Source: Euryodendron excelsum (taxonomy: Eukaryota; Streptophyta; Magnoliopsida; Ericales; Pentaphylacaceae). Taken from it: a DNA stretch of 64,000 bases. Below the pieces are notes generated by a model. That model did no database searches and had not been told where the DNA came from. It saw nothing but the letters and a program-made list of their open reading frames with translations. A program made the translations under genes and the position numbers. The stretch spans positions 34,450,001 through 34,514,000 of the forward strand of contig CM065388.1 of assembly GCA_033060915.1 (NCBI GenBank), written 5' to 3'. Below are positions 11,336 through 27,786 of this stretch, in pieces. Numbering within the stretch: the stretch's first letter is position 1; every line of letters begins with the position of its first letter.

Positions 11336-12286
11336 CGTTACTTGATAACCGTACGTGTTAGTGTTTACTGCGCTTCAAGATGAAAAGGAATGTCAAACAT
11401 GTGTACGCAAAAACAAGAATACAAAGTGATCGAGTCGAGTTGAGACACTCTTTTATTAAAACAGGTTCACCCCCCACACTTCATGCTAATAAGAACAACA
11501 GGTGTTTGCCTCCTAAAATAAAACAATCAATAACTCGAAAAAGAAGCAGTTCAATCTCCGAGCCCGACGAATGCAAAAAGCGCCAATACTCTCTCAATGC
11601 ACAAAGAAAGTTATGGGTGGAAAAAATGAAATATATGAATGCAAGGAATGTTGCTCTATTTATAAACTACTAGTGTATATTCGAAGCATTGGCTCGAAGA
11701 AACACCAGCCTACCAAACGTGACCTTATTGGAATCGAAAAGGCACTAGCTAACCGGACGGTCACGTCCTCCTCTGAAGAGGCACCAGCCAACGGTCATGT
11801 CTAACAGTTAGAAATAATTTAAATTTGAATTTAAAATTCAAATAAATTTGACCCAAAGAGAATAAACCAGATCACTTTGACCCACTCCTAAACTCGAGCC
11901 TGGCTCAATTTGGTGCGAGCGGGCAATGAGCGCATGCATGTTTGTTGGTCGATCCCTAAGTTAGGTAGGTCCTCCCCCATCCACAAAATTAGGGTATCCC
12001 TTAGGGCCCAAACCCAACTTCAAAAAAAACTTTATATGCATATCATTTCTCTTTTAAAAAATTGATGTGGGACAAGTCCCCTTCACCCAAGCAAACTCAT
12101 GTTCATGTTGGCCACTTTAAGAGCCAATAACTCATTCAATCCTTAACGGATTTGAGGAAGTAAATGCTTAAAATTAATCTTCTCACAGAGATTAATCCAA
12201 AGCACCTTGGACTCACATCAAAGAATGTGTGGGTCCCACATTTTAATTGGCTCAAACATTGTGAATCACTTCACAATTTTTCAACA
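11336..12286 (-). repeat. 3' LTR of the copia element
   Basis: 951 bp, colinear with the LTR at 16945-20463 once the nested element there is removed. Shared blocks include 'ttgataacc', 'gatcgagtcgagttga', 'gtaggtcctcccc' and the terminal 'atttttcaaca'. The intact string 'ggtcctcccccatcc' here (near 11968) is the empty target site for the solo LTR inserted in the other copy. Reading frames seen here are LTR sequence, not genes. Confidence 0.85.
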
Positions 12287-12915
12287 ATCCCCCACATGAA
12301 TGAGATTGACTGATAAATAATGCTAATGAAGATGCTAACACGACAAAGAGAGTAATGGTGGCAAGTTACTGCGTTAAGATAGGTGAACTTTGGCTTTGAA
12401 CCTTCTCTAGTGAAATATTATCAAGTTTATTTGGCTAACTAGTGAACATGAAATCTTGAACTGTCCAACTGTTCGTATAAACCAAGACAACAACACTCAC
12501 ACGATTCCTTATTGGACATTGTTTGGTTCTCATGATTGGGTTCATTTTGGCCTTAAACCATGCCTGGTTATTTCATGACTGCTTTAGAGAATTTAGTCCC
12601 TACAATTCTCACAGAAGTGGCCTTCACACTCATACAAATGATTACTTATTAAGAGTATCCTGCTATACACCACTTGGATCTCCAAGATATATGAATCATT
12701 AAAAGCATAGCTTATCATAATCAATCATTATAGGATTATCACTATTTCATCATAAGAATGGACATCGGAACGAGTTCATCAGTGATTTGTCCTAAGTCAC
12801 ACACAATTCGGTTGTCCCGTTGAACCAAGAACTTGGGATCTCCAATCAATTAGGTTGTGTTGACATTATGGTAACTTTTAATTCATAGACTTTAGGTCCA
12901 TCCCCCTCGATGAAG
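12287..12915 (-). other. copia 3' untranslated region
   Basis: Non-coding stretch between the end of RNase H homology (the 'NIADPL' block near 12950) and the 3' LTR. It holds the polypurine tract next to the LTR and no ORF of note. Confidence 0.6.
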
Positions 12916-14626
12916 ACTCTTCTTGGTCTTGTGTCAAGCCAAGTGGATCCGCGATATTATCCTTTACCTTGATATAATCAATGGATATAATTCCATTTAA
13001 AAGCAATTGTGTTACAATATTGTGTCAACGACGTATATGTCATGACTTGCTATTATACATATGATTATATGCTCTTCCTATTACTAATTGACTATCACAA
13101 TGTACGCAAATAGCTGACACAGGTTTTGGCCACACATGAATATCCTCCAAAAAGATATGAAGCCACTCAGCTTCTTCTCTACTTTATCTAAAGTAATAAA
13201 CTCAGATTCCATGGTGAATCTGGCTATGCAAGTTTGTTTAGAGTATTTGTAAGAAATAGCTGCACATTCCAAGTGTAAAGACATATCCAATTGTGGATTT
13301 TGAGTCTTTAGTATCAAATATTTAATTTGCATCTGTGTACCCATCAAGTACAACTGGATAGTTGGTGCAGTGCAGTCCATAGTTCAAGGTGTATCTTAGA
13401 TATCTGAGTACCCTAACTAGAGCCTTCCAATAGTCTGACCCTGGGTTACTTGTATATTTACTAAATAAGCAATGTCCGGACGAGTGCAAGTCATTATATA
13501 CATTAAATTGCCTATTATCCGAGAGTAGTCTAACTGAGATACACAATCTACGCTATTCTTAGTGAGATGAAGATTCACATCTACTAGTGTTTTTGCTCGA
13601 TTGTAATCAGACTTCTTGAATTTATCAAGTACCTTCTCAATATAATGAATCTACAATAAAGCATATCCGTCAGATGTCTTGGTAATCTTAATACCAAATA
13701 TCACATCAGCAACACCTAGATCTTTCATGTCAAATTTACTGTTTAACATTTTCTTAGTAGTTTTACTGATATCTTCATTGTTACCAATTATATTCATTTC
13801 ATCCATATATAGACACACAATGACATACCCAGTTGAAGTGTTTCTCACATAGACATACTTATTACATTCATTAATTTTGAATCTATTTGACACCATTGCA
13901 TTATCAAATTTTTCATGCCATTGTTTGGGTGCTTATTTTAGTCTATACAAAGACTTTACAAATTTGCAAAGCTTCTCCTCTTAGCCAGGGACAATAAACC
14001 CCTCAGTTTAGTCCATATAAATCTCCTCGTTTAGATCACTATTTAAGAAAGCCGTCTTAGCATCTATTTGATGAATCTCAAGATTATGTAATGTTGTGAA
14101 GTCAATTATCATATAAATGGATGTTATTCTTGTTACAGATGAATAAGTAATCCACTCCCTCAGTCTACTTGTTGCCTTTTACTACAAGTCGAGCCTTATA
14201 TTTATCAATTGATCCATCGGCTTTCATCTTCTTCTTGAAGATCCACTTGTACCCTAAAGGTGTATTACCAGGTGAAAATTCCACTAATTTTCAAGTGTGA
14301 TTTTGCAAGATGGATTCAACTTCACTATTAATAGCCTCTTTCCAAAAAAGGGCTTCTGGAGAAGACATTGCTTCTTTGAAATTTTGAGGTTCATTTTCTA
14401 ACAAAAACGTTAGGAACTTAGGACCAAAAGTTTTTGCAGTCTTTGTTCTTTTAATATGTCTAGGTTCAATCTCATTTCCTTTATCCAAAGACCTAAGGTC
14501 TTGGTTCACTACTAAATCATAAGCTCTTTTAAGAGAACTAGATTCTTGTGCAAACTTATACAGAAATTCATTCTCGAAGAATGACGCATTCCTAAACTCC
14601 ATTATGGTGTTAACATGTATGTCCAA
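12916..14626 (-). pseudogene. copia reverse transcriptase-RNase H remnant
   Basis: Minus-strand fragments in order. 14626-14291 is the linker before RT (FKEAMSSPEALFWKEAINSE). 14290-13640 is RT, with LGYKWIFKKKMKADGSIDKYKARLV, HQIDAKTAFLN and the catalytic box as CLYMDEMNIIG. 13546-12950 is RNase H, with [27 protein letters not shown] and NIADPL. The YVDD box has become YMDE, so a catalytic Asp is missing. Several stops and frameshifts separate the pieces. The product would have made cDNA from the element RNA; this copy cannot. Confidence 0.85.
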
Positions 14627-14788
14627 AAGTTCAGACTTATGAACTAAGAACCGATATACACTACTATTTTTAGCATAGCCTATGAATATACAATCAACTG
14701 TTTTCAGTCCTATTTTAACCTATTTAGGCATAGAAACCACCACCTTAGCCAAACACCCCCATGCTCTTAAGAATTTATAGGAAGATGC

Positions 14789-15931
14789 TCAACCTTTCCA
14801 CAATTCATATGGGGTTTTTGCTAAGTTTCTTATGGGGTATTTTGTTGAGAACATAGTTGACGGAAAGCAACGCTTCTCCCATAAATTATGGGGCAGCCCA
14901 TAACTTATTAACATAACATTCATCATTTCTTTAAGAGTATGATTTTTATGTTCAGCAAACCCATTTTGCTGTGGAGAATAAGATGCAGTGGTTTGGTGAA
15001 TAATACCATGTTTAGAACAAAACTGAGCAAATGGTGCTTCATATTCACCACATCTATCACTTCTCACCACATTAATCATTTTACTAAGTTGGTTCTCAAC
15101 CTCATTTTTGTAGTGTATAAACATTTCTAAAACTTCATCCTTACTCCTCAGCAAGTACACATGACAATAAAGAGTGCAATCATCAATGAAAGTTATAAAG
15201 TACTTTTTACCTCCTCTAGTTTGAACAAATTTCAAGTCACAAATGTCATTATGAATTAGTTCTAATGGTTCATTACTTCTTTCAATTGATTTAAATGGAG
15301 TTCTAGTCAATTTTGCTTCTACACATGTCTCACACTTATGATTGGCGTCTATCTCAAATTTAGGCAATAAATCCAAATTAATTAATCTACTCAAAGTATC
15401 ATAATTAACATATCCTAATCTACCATGCCAAACATTTGAGGACTTAAGAATATAAATTGAAGATGTGTTCTTATTACTAATCTTAGGAACAACAATCGTT
15501 ACATTCATTTGGAAGAGCCCATCGCTCAGATACCCTTTTCCCATATACATCCCACCCTGAATTAGTACAAACTTGTCACTCTCAAACACCAACTTGAAGC
15601 CTTTCTTACTCAGCAATGATTCAGATACAAGATTCTTGCAAATGTCTGGAACATAGAATACATCATTGAGAGTAAGCTCTTTCCTGGAACTCATTTTCAG
15701 CATAATCTTTCCTTGGCCTTTGACCTTGGAAGTCGCAGAGTTTTTCATGTAAAGTTGCTCTCCATCCATAGCTTGGTAAGACGAGAACAACCACTTGTTA
15801 GTATAAAAATGATGAGTAGCCCCAGTGTCCACCCACCATTCTTTAGTATTGCCAACCAAGTTTACTTCAGAAACCACAACCAAAATATTCATGTCTTCAA
15901 CAATAGCACAAAGATTTCCTACTTCAATCAC
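14789..15931 (-). pseudogene. copia protease-integrase fragment (380 aa open frame)
   Basis: The longest open stretch of the element. Near the N terminus WWVDTGATHHF is the aspartic protease active site (DTGA). Residues ~168-210 form the GAG-pre-integrase zinc-binding region, with WHGRLGYVNYDTL and CETC; the second His of the usual WHxRLGH is Tyr here. The integrase core keeps its likely triad: Asp in HNDICD, Asp in RSDRCGEY and Glu in NGFAEHKN (usually NGxAERKN). The frame ends at PYELWKG* just where the integrase C-terminal region should continue. Confidence 0.88.
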
Positions 15932-15939
15932 ATTGGCTT

Positions 15940-16847
15940 GTGTAAATTTTTTCTTCTGCTTCGCTTGATTTTCCCTTTGTCTTTGTCCTTACGCTTGCGA
16001 TAATTCTTGGCACGATGTCCAATTTTGTTGCACACATAGCATTTCCCTTTGAACCATTTGAAATCTCTACCATTTGGATCTTAATTGAAACCTTGGCTAT
16101 TATGCTTTCGCTTCTTATTTTGGATTATCTTTGCTTGTTCCACCACATTTACCTTTGACACTACAAAAGGATTTCCATTCTTCTTTTTAGAGACACGTTT
16201 ATCTGCTTCTATCCTCAGCCTTACAATAAGTTCTTCAAGTGTTATCTCTTTACACTTATGCTTCAGATAATTCTTGAACTCTTTCCAAGATGACAATTTT
16301 TCAATAATCGTAGCCACTTGAAAGGATTCACTCAGAACCATCCCTTCAGCATGAATTTCATGAAGAACAACTTGCAGATCTTGAACTTGACTTATTACTA
16401 TTTTGGAATCAGACATTTTGTAGTGTAAGAATCTGCTGACAACAAATTCTCTAAATTGGTATCTTCTGTTTTGCACTTTTTGTCTAGAGATTTCCATAGT
16501 TCTCTAGCCATGTTCACTACGCAATATACATTATACAATGTGTTATCAAGCCCATTAAGGATATAATTCTTACACAGAAAATCCACATGTTTCCATGCTT
16601 CCACTATTGCAACCACTTGGTGATTAGCCTCATTTTCAGTAAGTGTAGGAACATCTTCGCAGACGAATTTAGCCAGATTCAAAGTTGTTAGATAGAACAA
16701 CATTTTCTGTTGCCATCTTTTAAAATCAGTTCCATTAACCTTTTCCGACTTTTCTCTATAGTTCACCAGAATAGTAGGTGCAGGAACAGTTATAGCAACA
16801 ATAGGGATAAGGACACAAGGTAACACATTATCAGTTTCAGTAGCCAT
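15940..16847 (-). pseudogene. copia gag (UBN2-type) with zinc knuckle, frameshifted
   Basis: The likely start is MATETDNV at 16847. The first part (to ~16400) holds DFKRWQQKMLFYLTTLNLA and DFLCKNYILNGL, typical of copia gag of the UBN2 class. A frameshift near 16400-16490 moves homology to the frame ending at 16081 (ISQVQDLQVVLHEIHAEGM, FKNYLKHKCKEITLEELI). Past a stop, minus-strand 16059-16000 encodes the knuckle CYVCNKIGHRAKNY, in which the fourth ligand Cys of CCHC is Tyr. It would form the virus-like particle coat. Confidence 0.82.
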
Positions 16848-17565
16848 TTCTGAATATAAACAATACAATGCAATACTCATAAATTAAATACATACAGAAA
16901 CAGTAACTAATTTAAATAAATTTTTCTTAAGCTTGTTGACTTCATGTTGCTTGATAACCATGTGTGTTAGTGTTTACTGTACTTCAAGATGAAAGAGAAT
17001 ATCGAACGCGCGTACACAGAAACAAGGATATATAATGATCGAGTCGAGTTGAACCACTCTTTTCTTAAAACAAATTCGCCCCCCACACTTGGTGCTGCTG
17101 TGAACAAAAGGTTTCTGCCTCGCAAGATAAAATGATCAACAACTCAAAAAAGAAGCACTTTAATCTCCAAGCCCAACGAACACAAACAGCGTCAATACTC
17201 TCTCAGTGCATAAGAAAACTTCTGGGTGAAAAAAAACGAAATATATGAATGCAAGGAATACTGCTATATTTATAGACCGCTGGTGTCTGTTCAAGGCACT
17301 GGTTAGAAGAGACACCAGCTTGCCAAACACGGCCTTACCAGAATCGAAAAGGCACTAGCAAACTGGACGGTCACGTCCTCCTCCGAAGAGGCACTAACCA
17401 ACAGTCATGTCTAATAGTCAAAAATAATTTAAAATTCAAATAAATTTGGCCCAAAAAGAATAAACCAAACTAGGCTTTAACCCACTCCCGAACTTTGTTC
17501 AGTTTGGTGCGGGCGGTGTGCGTGTATGTTTGTGGGTCGACCCATGGGTTGGGTAGGTCCTCCCC

Positions 17566-20149
17566 TGTGATATCTCGAACCTTTATTTATTTATATTAAT
17601 GCGAATTTCTAGTGTATGTAATGTTTAATTGTTAATTATTTCTTCTTTTGGGTCAAAAATGACCAATGAAAGCTTATGTTGTAACTTAAGCCTATGGGTG
17701 AGACACATGGGATTATTTCCATGTGTATTATCTTTTATACACATAAGTGCACACAACTCACACATGTTCAACCGATTGAGAAGGAAAAGAGGGAGAAGAG
17801 AAGAAGAGAAAGAGGAGGAAGAAACTTGAGGAAGTGCTTGAAGCAATAGAAGATTTAACCAAGCTTGAAGAAAGGTAAGGTCCCATTTTCTTCTCCAATG
17901 GTATATGTGTATGCATCTATCTTTGTGTGATGTGTTGTTAGATTGTTGTGGACGACTCTTTTGAGTCTTAAATTAGCTAAGTATAGAATGTTGAAAGCCC
18001 CATTGAAAGATTTGAGGGTTTGGGATGTAAAATTCCCAACTTATGCAAGTTAGGGTTTGGGTTCCTAAAACCCTAGATCCCTTCGATTTTCTCATTTAAG
18101 GTGTTTGATTTTATGTTATTGTGGTCTTCTTAGGTCAATCTTTGGACCCTAGAAGCATTGGAAGAGTTTGTGAGAGTTTTGATGGAGTTTGGTTTTGGTT
18201 TGAATAAGATTTGGGGATTTTCGAGTTGAAATCTGGGTTTTTAGGTTTGGAGTTGATTCCTTAGTTTTTGGAGCCGACTCCTTGTCCCAGAGAACTCCTA
18301 GATTTATTTCTTCAGCTCAAGAGGCGACTCTTTAGTCTCCGGAGTCGGTTCCTTTGTCCAGTGAACCCCCAGTTTCATTTCTTTAGTTTAGGAGGCAACT
18401 CTTTTGTTTCTAGAGCTGACACTTTTGCCTAGAGGACTCCCAAATTCATTCATTTAGCTTTGAAGTTGACCCTTTTGCTTCTGGAGCCGACCCTTTTGTC
18501 CAGTGAACTCCCATATTCATTTTTTTTGCTTAGGAGCCAACTCCCCAGTTTCTGGAGTTAACATCTTTGTCCAATCCCCGGGTTCACTTTTCAGCTCAGA
18601 CACTGTTTAGTAAAATGGACATAACTTTCTCTAAAAAACTCGGACTGATGCACCGTTTGAAGCATTGGATAGTAGACTCATATATCTTTGTATAAATATA
18701 AATTTTGTACTCTAATTCCTTGTAAATTAGGAGATATTAAATTTTAAAGTTGATCCAAAATTCTATCAGTCTCCCAAAATTTTAGTCCAATTTCTATGGG
18801 ACATAACTTCTTCATCCGAAATGTGTTTTTAGCCTGTGACCTATCAAATTAAAACCCTTTAAGCCTATTTTCAAATGGAACTAACCTAGAGTGTGAAATC
18901 TTCCTTGAGGGGTGGTTGGGACGCGATGGAGGAGTCGATATTCCGGCTTTCATCTTCAAACCTCAACCTTATGTTCTCATTTTACGTTGTTGCTTTGCCT
19001 TGGAGTCTTGTATTGATATTTTCATACTTCTACGTGTATTTTGTGTAGGAAGCCCTTGTCTACCACCCATTCTATCGAAGAGAGGTGAGTAACGATATGC
19101 CATGAGTAAAACTATATTAATTTCTAAATGTTTTAAATTCACTTACATATCATGCAATGTTTTCCATATATTTTCAATGCATCAATGTTTATGTTCAAGT
19201 ATAAATGTCATACCTTAAAATGCATGCAAGTTCTACTTATGTTATGAATGAAAATCATAGACTATAATGTTTAAATGAAAGAGATGCTAAGTTTCCAATG
19301 TATAGTGCCAACTCGGGTCTTCTCGTAGCGAGACTTTAATCTAGCCTAATAGTCCTACGATAGAGGACAGAAAATAAACTATCTATGTTGGGAGACTTTC
19401 CTAGCTTAAAGAGCCTTAGCATGACCTACATGATTACTATAGAACCTAGCTCATATGTAAAGTTGTAGCACACTTATGTTTTGAATTGAGAACTACGATA
19501 TGTTCACATATTTTATGACAAGATATGAAATGTTATCTCAAGAATAATGTTATGTTGCATCTCTTCTTATGATACTGTGTTTGAAATGTTGAAACGTTTC
19601 AAATGATGTATACGTTACCTACGAGTTCCAAGTCTACATTTTAAACGTTCAAAAGCTTATTTGCTTGTGCATAAATGATTTTCTATCCTTGCACATTGGA
19701 TATAATAGCTAGTCCATGATATTTTTCTCACTCATGCATCATTGTTATTCATTAAGCATTAGCTTACGTTTTCTCAAATGATTTTCAGGTAGCCAATCCA
19801 AGAGGCCCTAGAGCGAGGCCATACATGGATTTTGAGCTACGGCCCACGGGCCTATATTTTGTTTCATGTTTGAGGGCTGGACCCAATGTTTTATAATGAT
19901 ATAATGTTATAATTTTGGTGGACCTTAATTTGGTCCTTATGTATATTATGTTTTAGTTTAGGCACAACTTTAACATGTATGACACGAATTATATTTCAAG
20001 TTATAAAAGTTCTATTTTTCGCAATTATGCATCATTCTAAATGATTATACACAGGTGAACAACCAGTTTATATAACACGGCCTTTGGTAGCCTTGCTACT
20101 GGCCGGTCATGTGCCCTAATTCATATAGGCTGGGTTACGAGTCGTGACA
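17566..20149. mobile_element. solo LTR (~2.58 kb) with 5-bp TSD TCCCC, nested in the copia LTR
   Basis: It starts TGTGATATCTCGAAC and ends GTCGTGACA, with perfect direct repeats TCCCC at 17561-17565 and 20150-20154. The empty site in the sister LTR (near 11968) confirms the borders to the base. It is related to the solo LTR at 3176-5557. A 71-bp tandem array sits inside (18270-18605). No coding domain, PBS or polypurine tract is visible. The family is probably large-LTR gypsy; orientation is not determined. Confidence 0.88.
18270..18605. repeat. 71-bp tandem repeat inside the solo LTR
   Basis: Units start at 18270, 18341, 18412, 18483 and 18554, an exact 71-bp period with four full copies and one partial. 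Each begins with a variant of GGAGCCGACTCCTTTTGTCC and carries a second, weaker copy of the motif in its middle ('gaggcgactctttagtctcc'), so the unit looks like a doubled ancestral half-unit. The related solo LTR at 3176-5557 holds only scattered 'ggcgacac/gtcgacac' variants around 4057-4215. Confidence 0.85.
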
Positions 20150-20463
20150 TCCCCCATCCACAAAATTGGGGTGCCCCTTAGGGTCCAAACCCAACTTCAA
20201 AAAAAGGCTTTATATGCATGTCATTTCTCTTCTAAAAAATTCTTGTGGAACAATTCCCTTCACCCAAGTAAACTCATGTTCATGTTGACTACTTTGAGAG
20301 CCAATAACTCATTCAATCTTTAACAGATTTGAGAAAGTAAATGCTTGAAATTAATCTTCTCACGAAGTTTAATCCAAAGCACCTTGGACCCACATCAAAG
20401 AATGTGTGGGTCCCACATTTTAATTGGCTTAAACATTATGAATCACTTCATAATTTTTCAACA

Positions 20464-21451
20464 TGAGAGTGGTCCAAGAGCACTGAATAATTTCTCGATG
20501 CTCGACTGCCTCTTTTCTAGGATGCAAGTGATGGACACAATCATATATATATATATATATGCGCGCGCGTGTGTGCGTATAAAATGCTACTTGTGGGAGG
20601 GAGTGGAGTGGCAAAGGGTGCTTCTTGCGGATGCTTCTTGGTCTTGTGACGTCTACTAGTATTTGGCTAATTAAAAACTCGTTTAAAATCCGCTTCTTAT
20701 GTAAAACAAGTTAGATTTTAACACATTTTCAAACTCTTTAATTTTTTTAATTAAATATACACTTAATTTAATGAGCTTATATGCACTTTAGAGTTACATA
20801 AAAAATAAAAAATAAAACGAGTTACTGGATTCAACTCATAATTGGCTCAAATAAAGCTTGTTTGAAATCAACTCGAAAGTAAAAAACATCAAGCTTAAAG
20901 ATATTTTAAAATTTGCAAGTTTTCAAGCCAAGCTATGAGAAGAAAAAAAAAACACACACACGCACACACTTGAGCCAAGACGTAGGGGTCCTCCATTTTT
21001 CTTTTCCTTTTCTTTTCCTTCAATAAATTCGGGTTACAAACACATTATAAATGTTTAGAAATGAATGTCAATACAATACAGCTGATTGAACCAGTACTGC
21101 ACTGTGACCAGCTGGCCGCTTGAGCAGTCCAGTTCATTGAATAAGGATGCATGAAAACTTGAGCAACTGAACTATGACCACTTTGGATGTGAAGTTCAAG
21201 CACTCTCACCAATTTAGCAATCAGTTTAAACTTCTTTAATCGGTTCCTCATGTACTTAAAACTGTTTAAATGTATACGAGTAACTTGACATACAAACTAA
21301 GCCAACAATGCAAAATCGCATAGTAGTAGAATACAAGCATGCATGAGTCATGAACAATTCGGCATCTAAATTGACTAACTATGGTGAAATGGCTACAACT
21401 TTTTTATTTATCTGATCAAAGCTTTATAAACCATTGTATATAATTAGTAAA
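20464..21451. other. intergenic spacer between copia element and relic gene
   Basis: No gene is seen. It contains a compound microsatellite near 20543-20580, (TA)n-(GC)n-(GT)n, and A-rich/CA-repeat sequence near 20940-20970. Short frames here show no protein-like features. Confidence 0.5.
20543..20580. repeat. compound microsatellite (AT)n(GC)n(GT)n
   Basis: An alternating purine-pyrimidine tract, the class of sequence able to adopt Z-DNA or cruciform forms. It is probably polymorphic. Confidence 0.85.
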
Positions 21452-21911
21452 CTACTGAACCAGTCTTGTTTTCAAAAGTATCCCCTGATCATCAACATAA
21501 TAATCCAGATCATCCTTCAGCTTAATTGGTTCAGTTCCCCTTCTAGAGAGTCCCAATTTTGTCTGCCCAACAGCATCTTTTTTAGTCTCTTTATCATTCA
21601 TCATATAACAAGATCTAAAGTCGTGGCCAGTTTGCCAACATGTCGCCAATCCTAGGAATAGTAGTGTAGTGCCAAAGCCAAAAGCTTAAACAACATTAAG
21701 TTCTCTTTACTGTAAGTTTCAAGGCTGCCAGCTAAATCATAATCAGCATCTGTTACTGATGATGAAGGAACATGCATTTTCTTTCTATCACAATAGAAAC
21801 CCTGCCACACTCGCACACATACATCTCAACCAGGTAGAGAAGTCAACTTCATTGTATGTCTCCTTAAAATTTTGACCGAATTTCTGCTCTGATTTGTTCC
21901 TCTTTTTCCAT
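21452..21911 (-). pseudogene. relic of a small membrane protein, frameshifted, no introns
   Basis: Reading down from ATG at 21911, protein-like pieces follow one another in shifting frames without a gap: MEKEEQIRAEIRSKF; then KETYNEVDFSTWLRCMCAS with a hydrophobic run; then KKMHVPSSSVTDADYDLAG and SLETYSKENLMLFK; then AFGFGTTLLFLGLATCW (hydrophobic); then an uninterrupted C-terminal part ending DYYVDDQGILLKTRLVQ at 21452. About 150 residues with two hydrophobic segments suggest a small membrane protein with a short acidic/basic N terminus. I do not recognise the family with certainty. The three frame changes plus stops show it is dead. Lack of introns would fit a retrocopy, but no poly(A) tail or flanking repeats were seen. 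It lies 370 bp past the CDK stop codon on the same strand, so it may be carried in that gene's 3' UTR. Confidence 0.6.
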
Positions 21912-22280
21912 TAGCCTGAAGAAAACACTTCATCAGAAAAATAAAAAATAAAGAAGTCCACTAAATCTGCATATATGCCATTCATGTCAAAGTATGTATC
22001 ACACTATTATTTTACAAAACTACTAGCAATTCCGACAAATTGTGTCGTGAGTGCAAGTAGTTTTTCAGGCATGAGAGAAAGATGGTTGCAAGGCTAGTTG
22101 TGTGAGTATTTAACCACCTATGAGGGTTGCACTAGTTGGCAAGTATAAGCAACAACAATGAAAAATGAAAGTATTCAATGCAGAACGTTCTTGATCAAAT
22201 GAAAACCTAGTAGTCATATCTGTGAATATAACAGGAAGATAGCTGAGATGATGACGGGAATATCAAGATGCATTCCAAAC
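21912..22280 (-). other. 3' flank / presumed 3' UTR of the CDK gene
   Basis: AT-rich sequence between the CDK stop codon (22281-22283) and the relic gene. No ORF and no clear polyadenylation signal could be fixed. Confidence 0.4.
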
Positions 22281-27772
<5,492 letters not shown>

Positions 27773-27786
27773 TCAAGCAGTTCAAA

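Larger units (their letters stand above)
11336..20463 (-). mobile_element. Ty1/copia retrotransposon, dead, with a nested solo LTR
   Basis: Two ~0.93-0.95 kb LTRs (11336-12286 and 16945-20463 minus the nested insertion) bracket a ~4.66 kb internal region whose gag-pol reads on the minus strand. The LTRs read TGTTGAAAAAT...CAAGCAACA on the minus strand (the left copy has TG-CG decay at its outer end). A minus-strand TATA box (TTTATAAATAGAGCAAC) is present near 11650-11670. Next to the 3' LTR, minus strand 'catgtgggggat' (12287-12298) is a good polypurine tract. Gag, protease, integrase, RT and RNase H are recognisable but broken by stops and frameshifts. No matching 5-bp TSD was found (ctcta on the left, tgaga on the right). 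Confidence 0.85.
16945..20463 (-). repeat. 5' LTR of the copia element, split by a solo LTR
   Basis: Copia LTR sequence occupies 16945-17565 and 20150-20463 (~930 bp without the insert and one TSD copy), colinear with 11336-12286. The joined halves read across 'gtaggtcc-tcccc-catccaca', matching the uninterrupted sequence of the other LTR. Confidence 0.85.

Noticed and set aside
11380..11804. Two basic plus-strand ORFs
   Set aside because: They fall in the copia LTR, whose sister copy does not preserve the frames.
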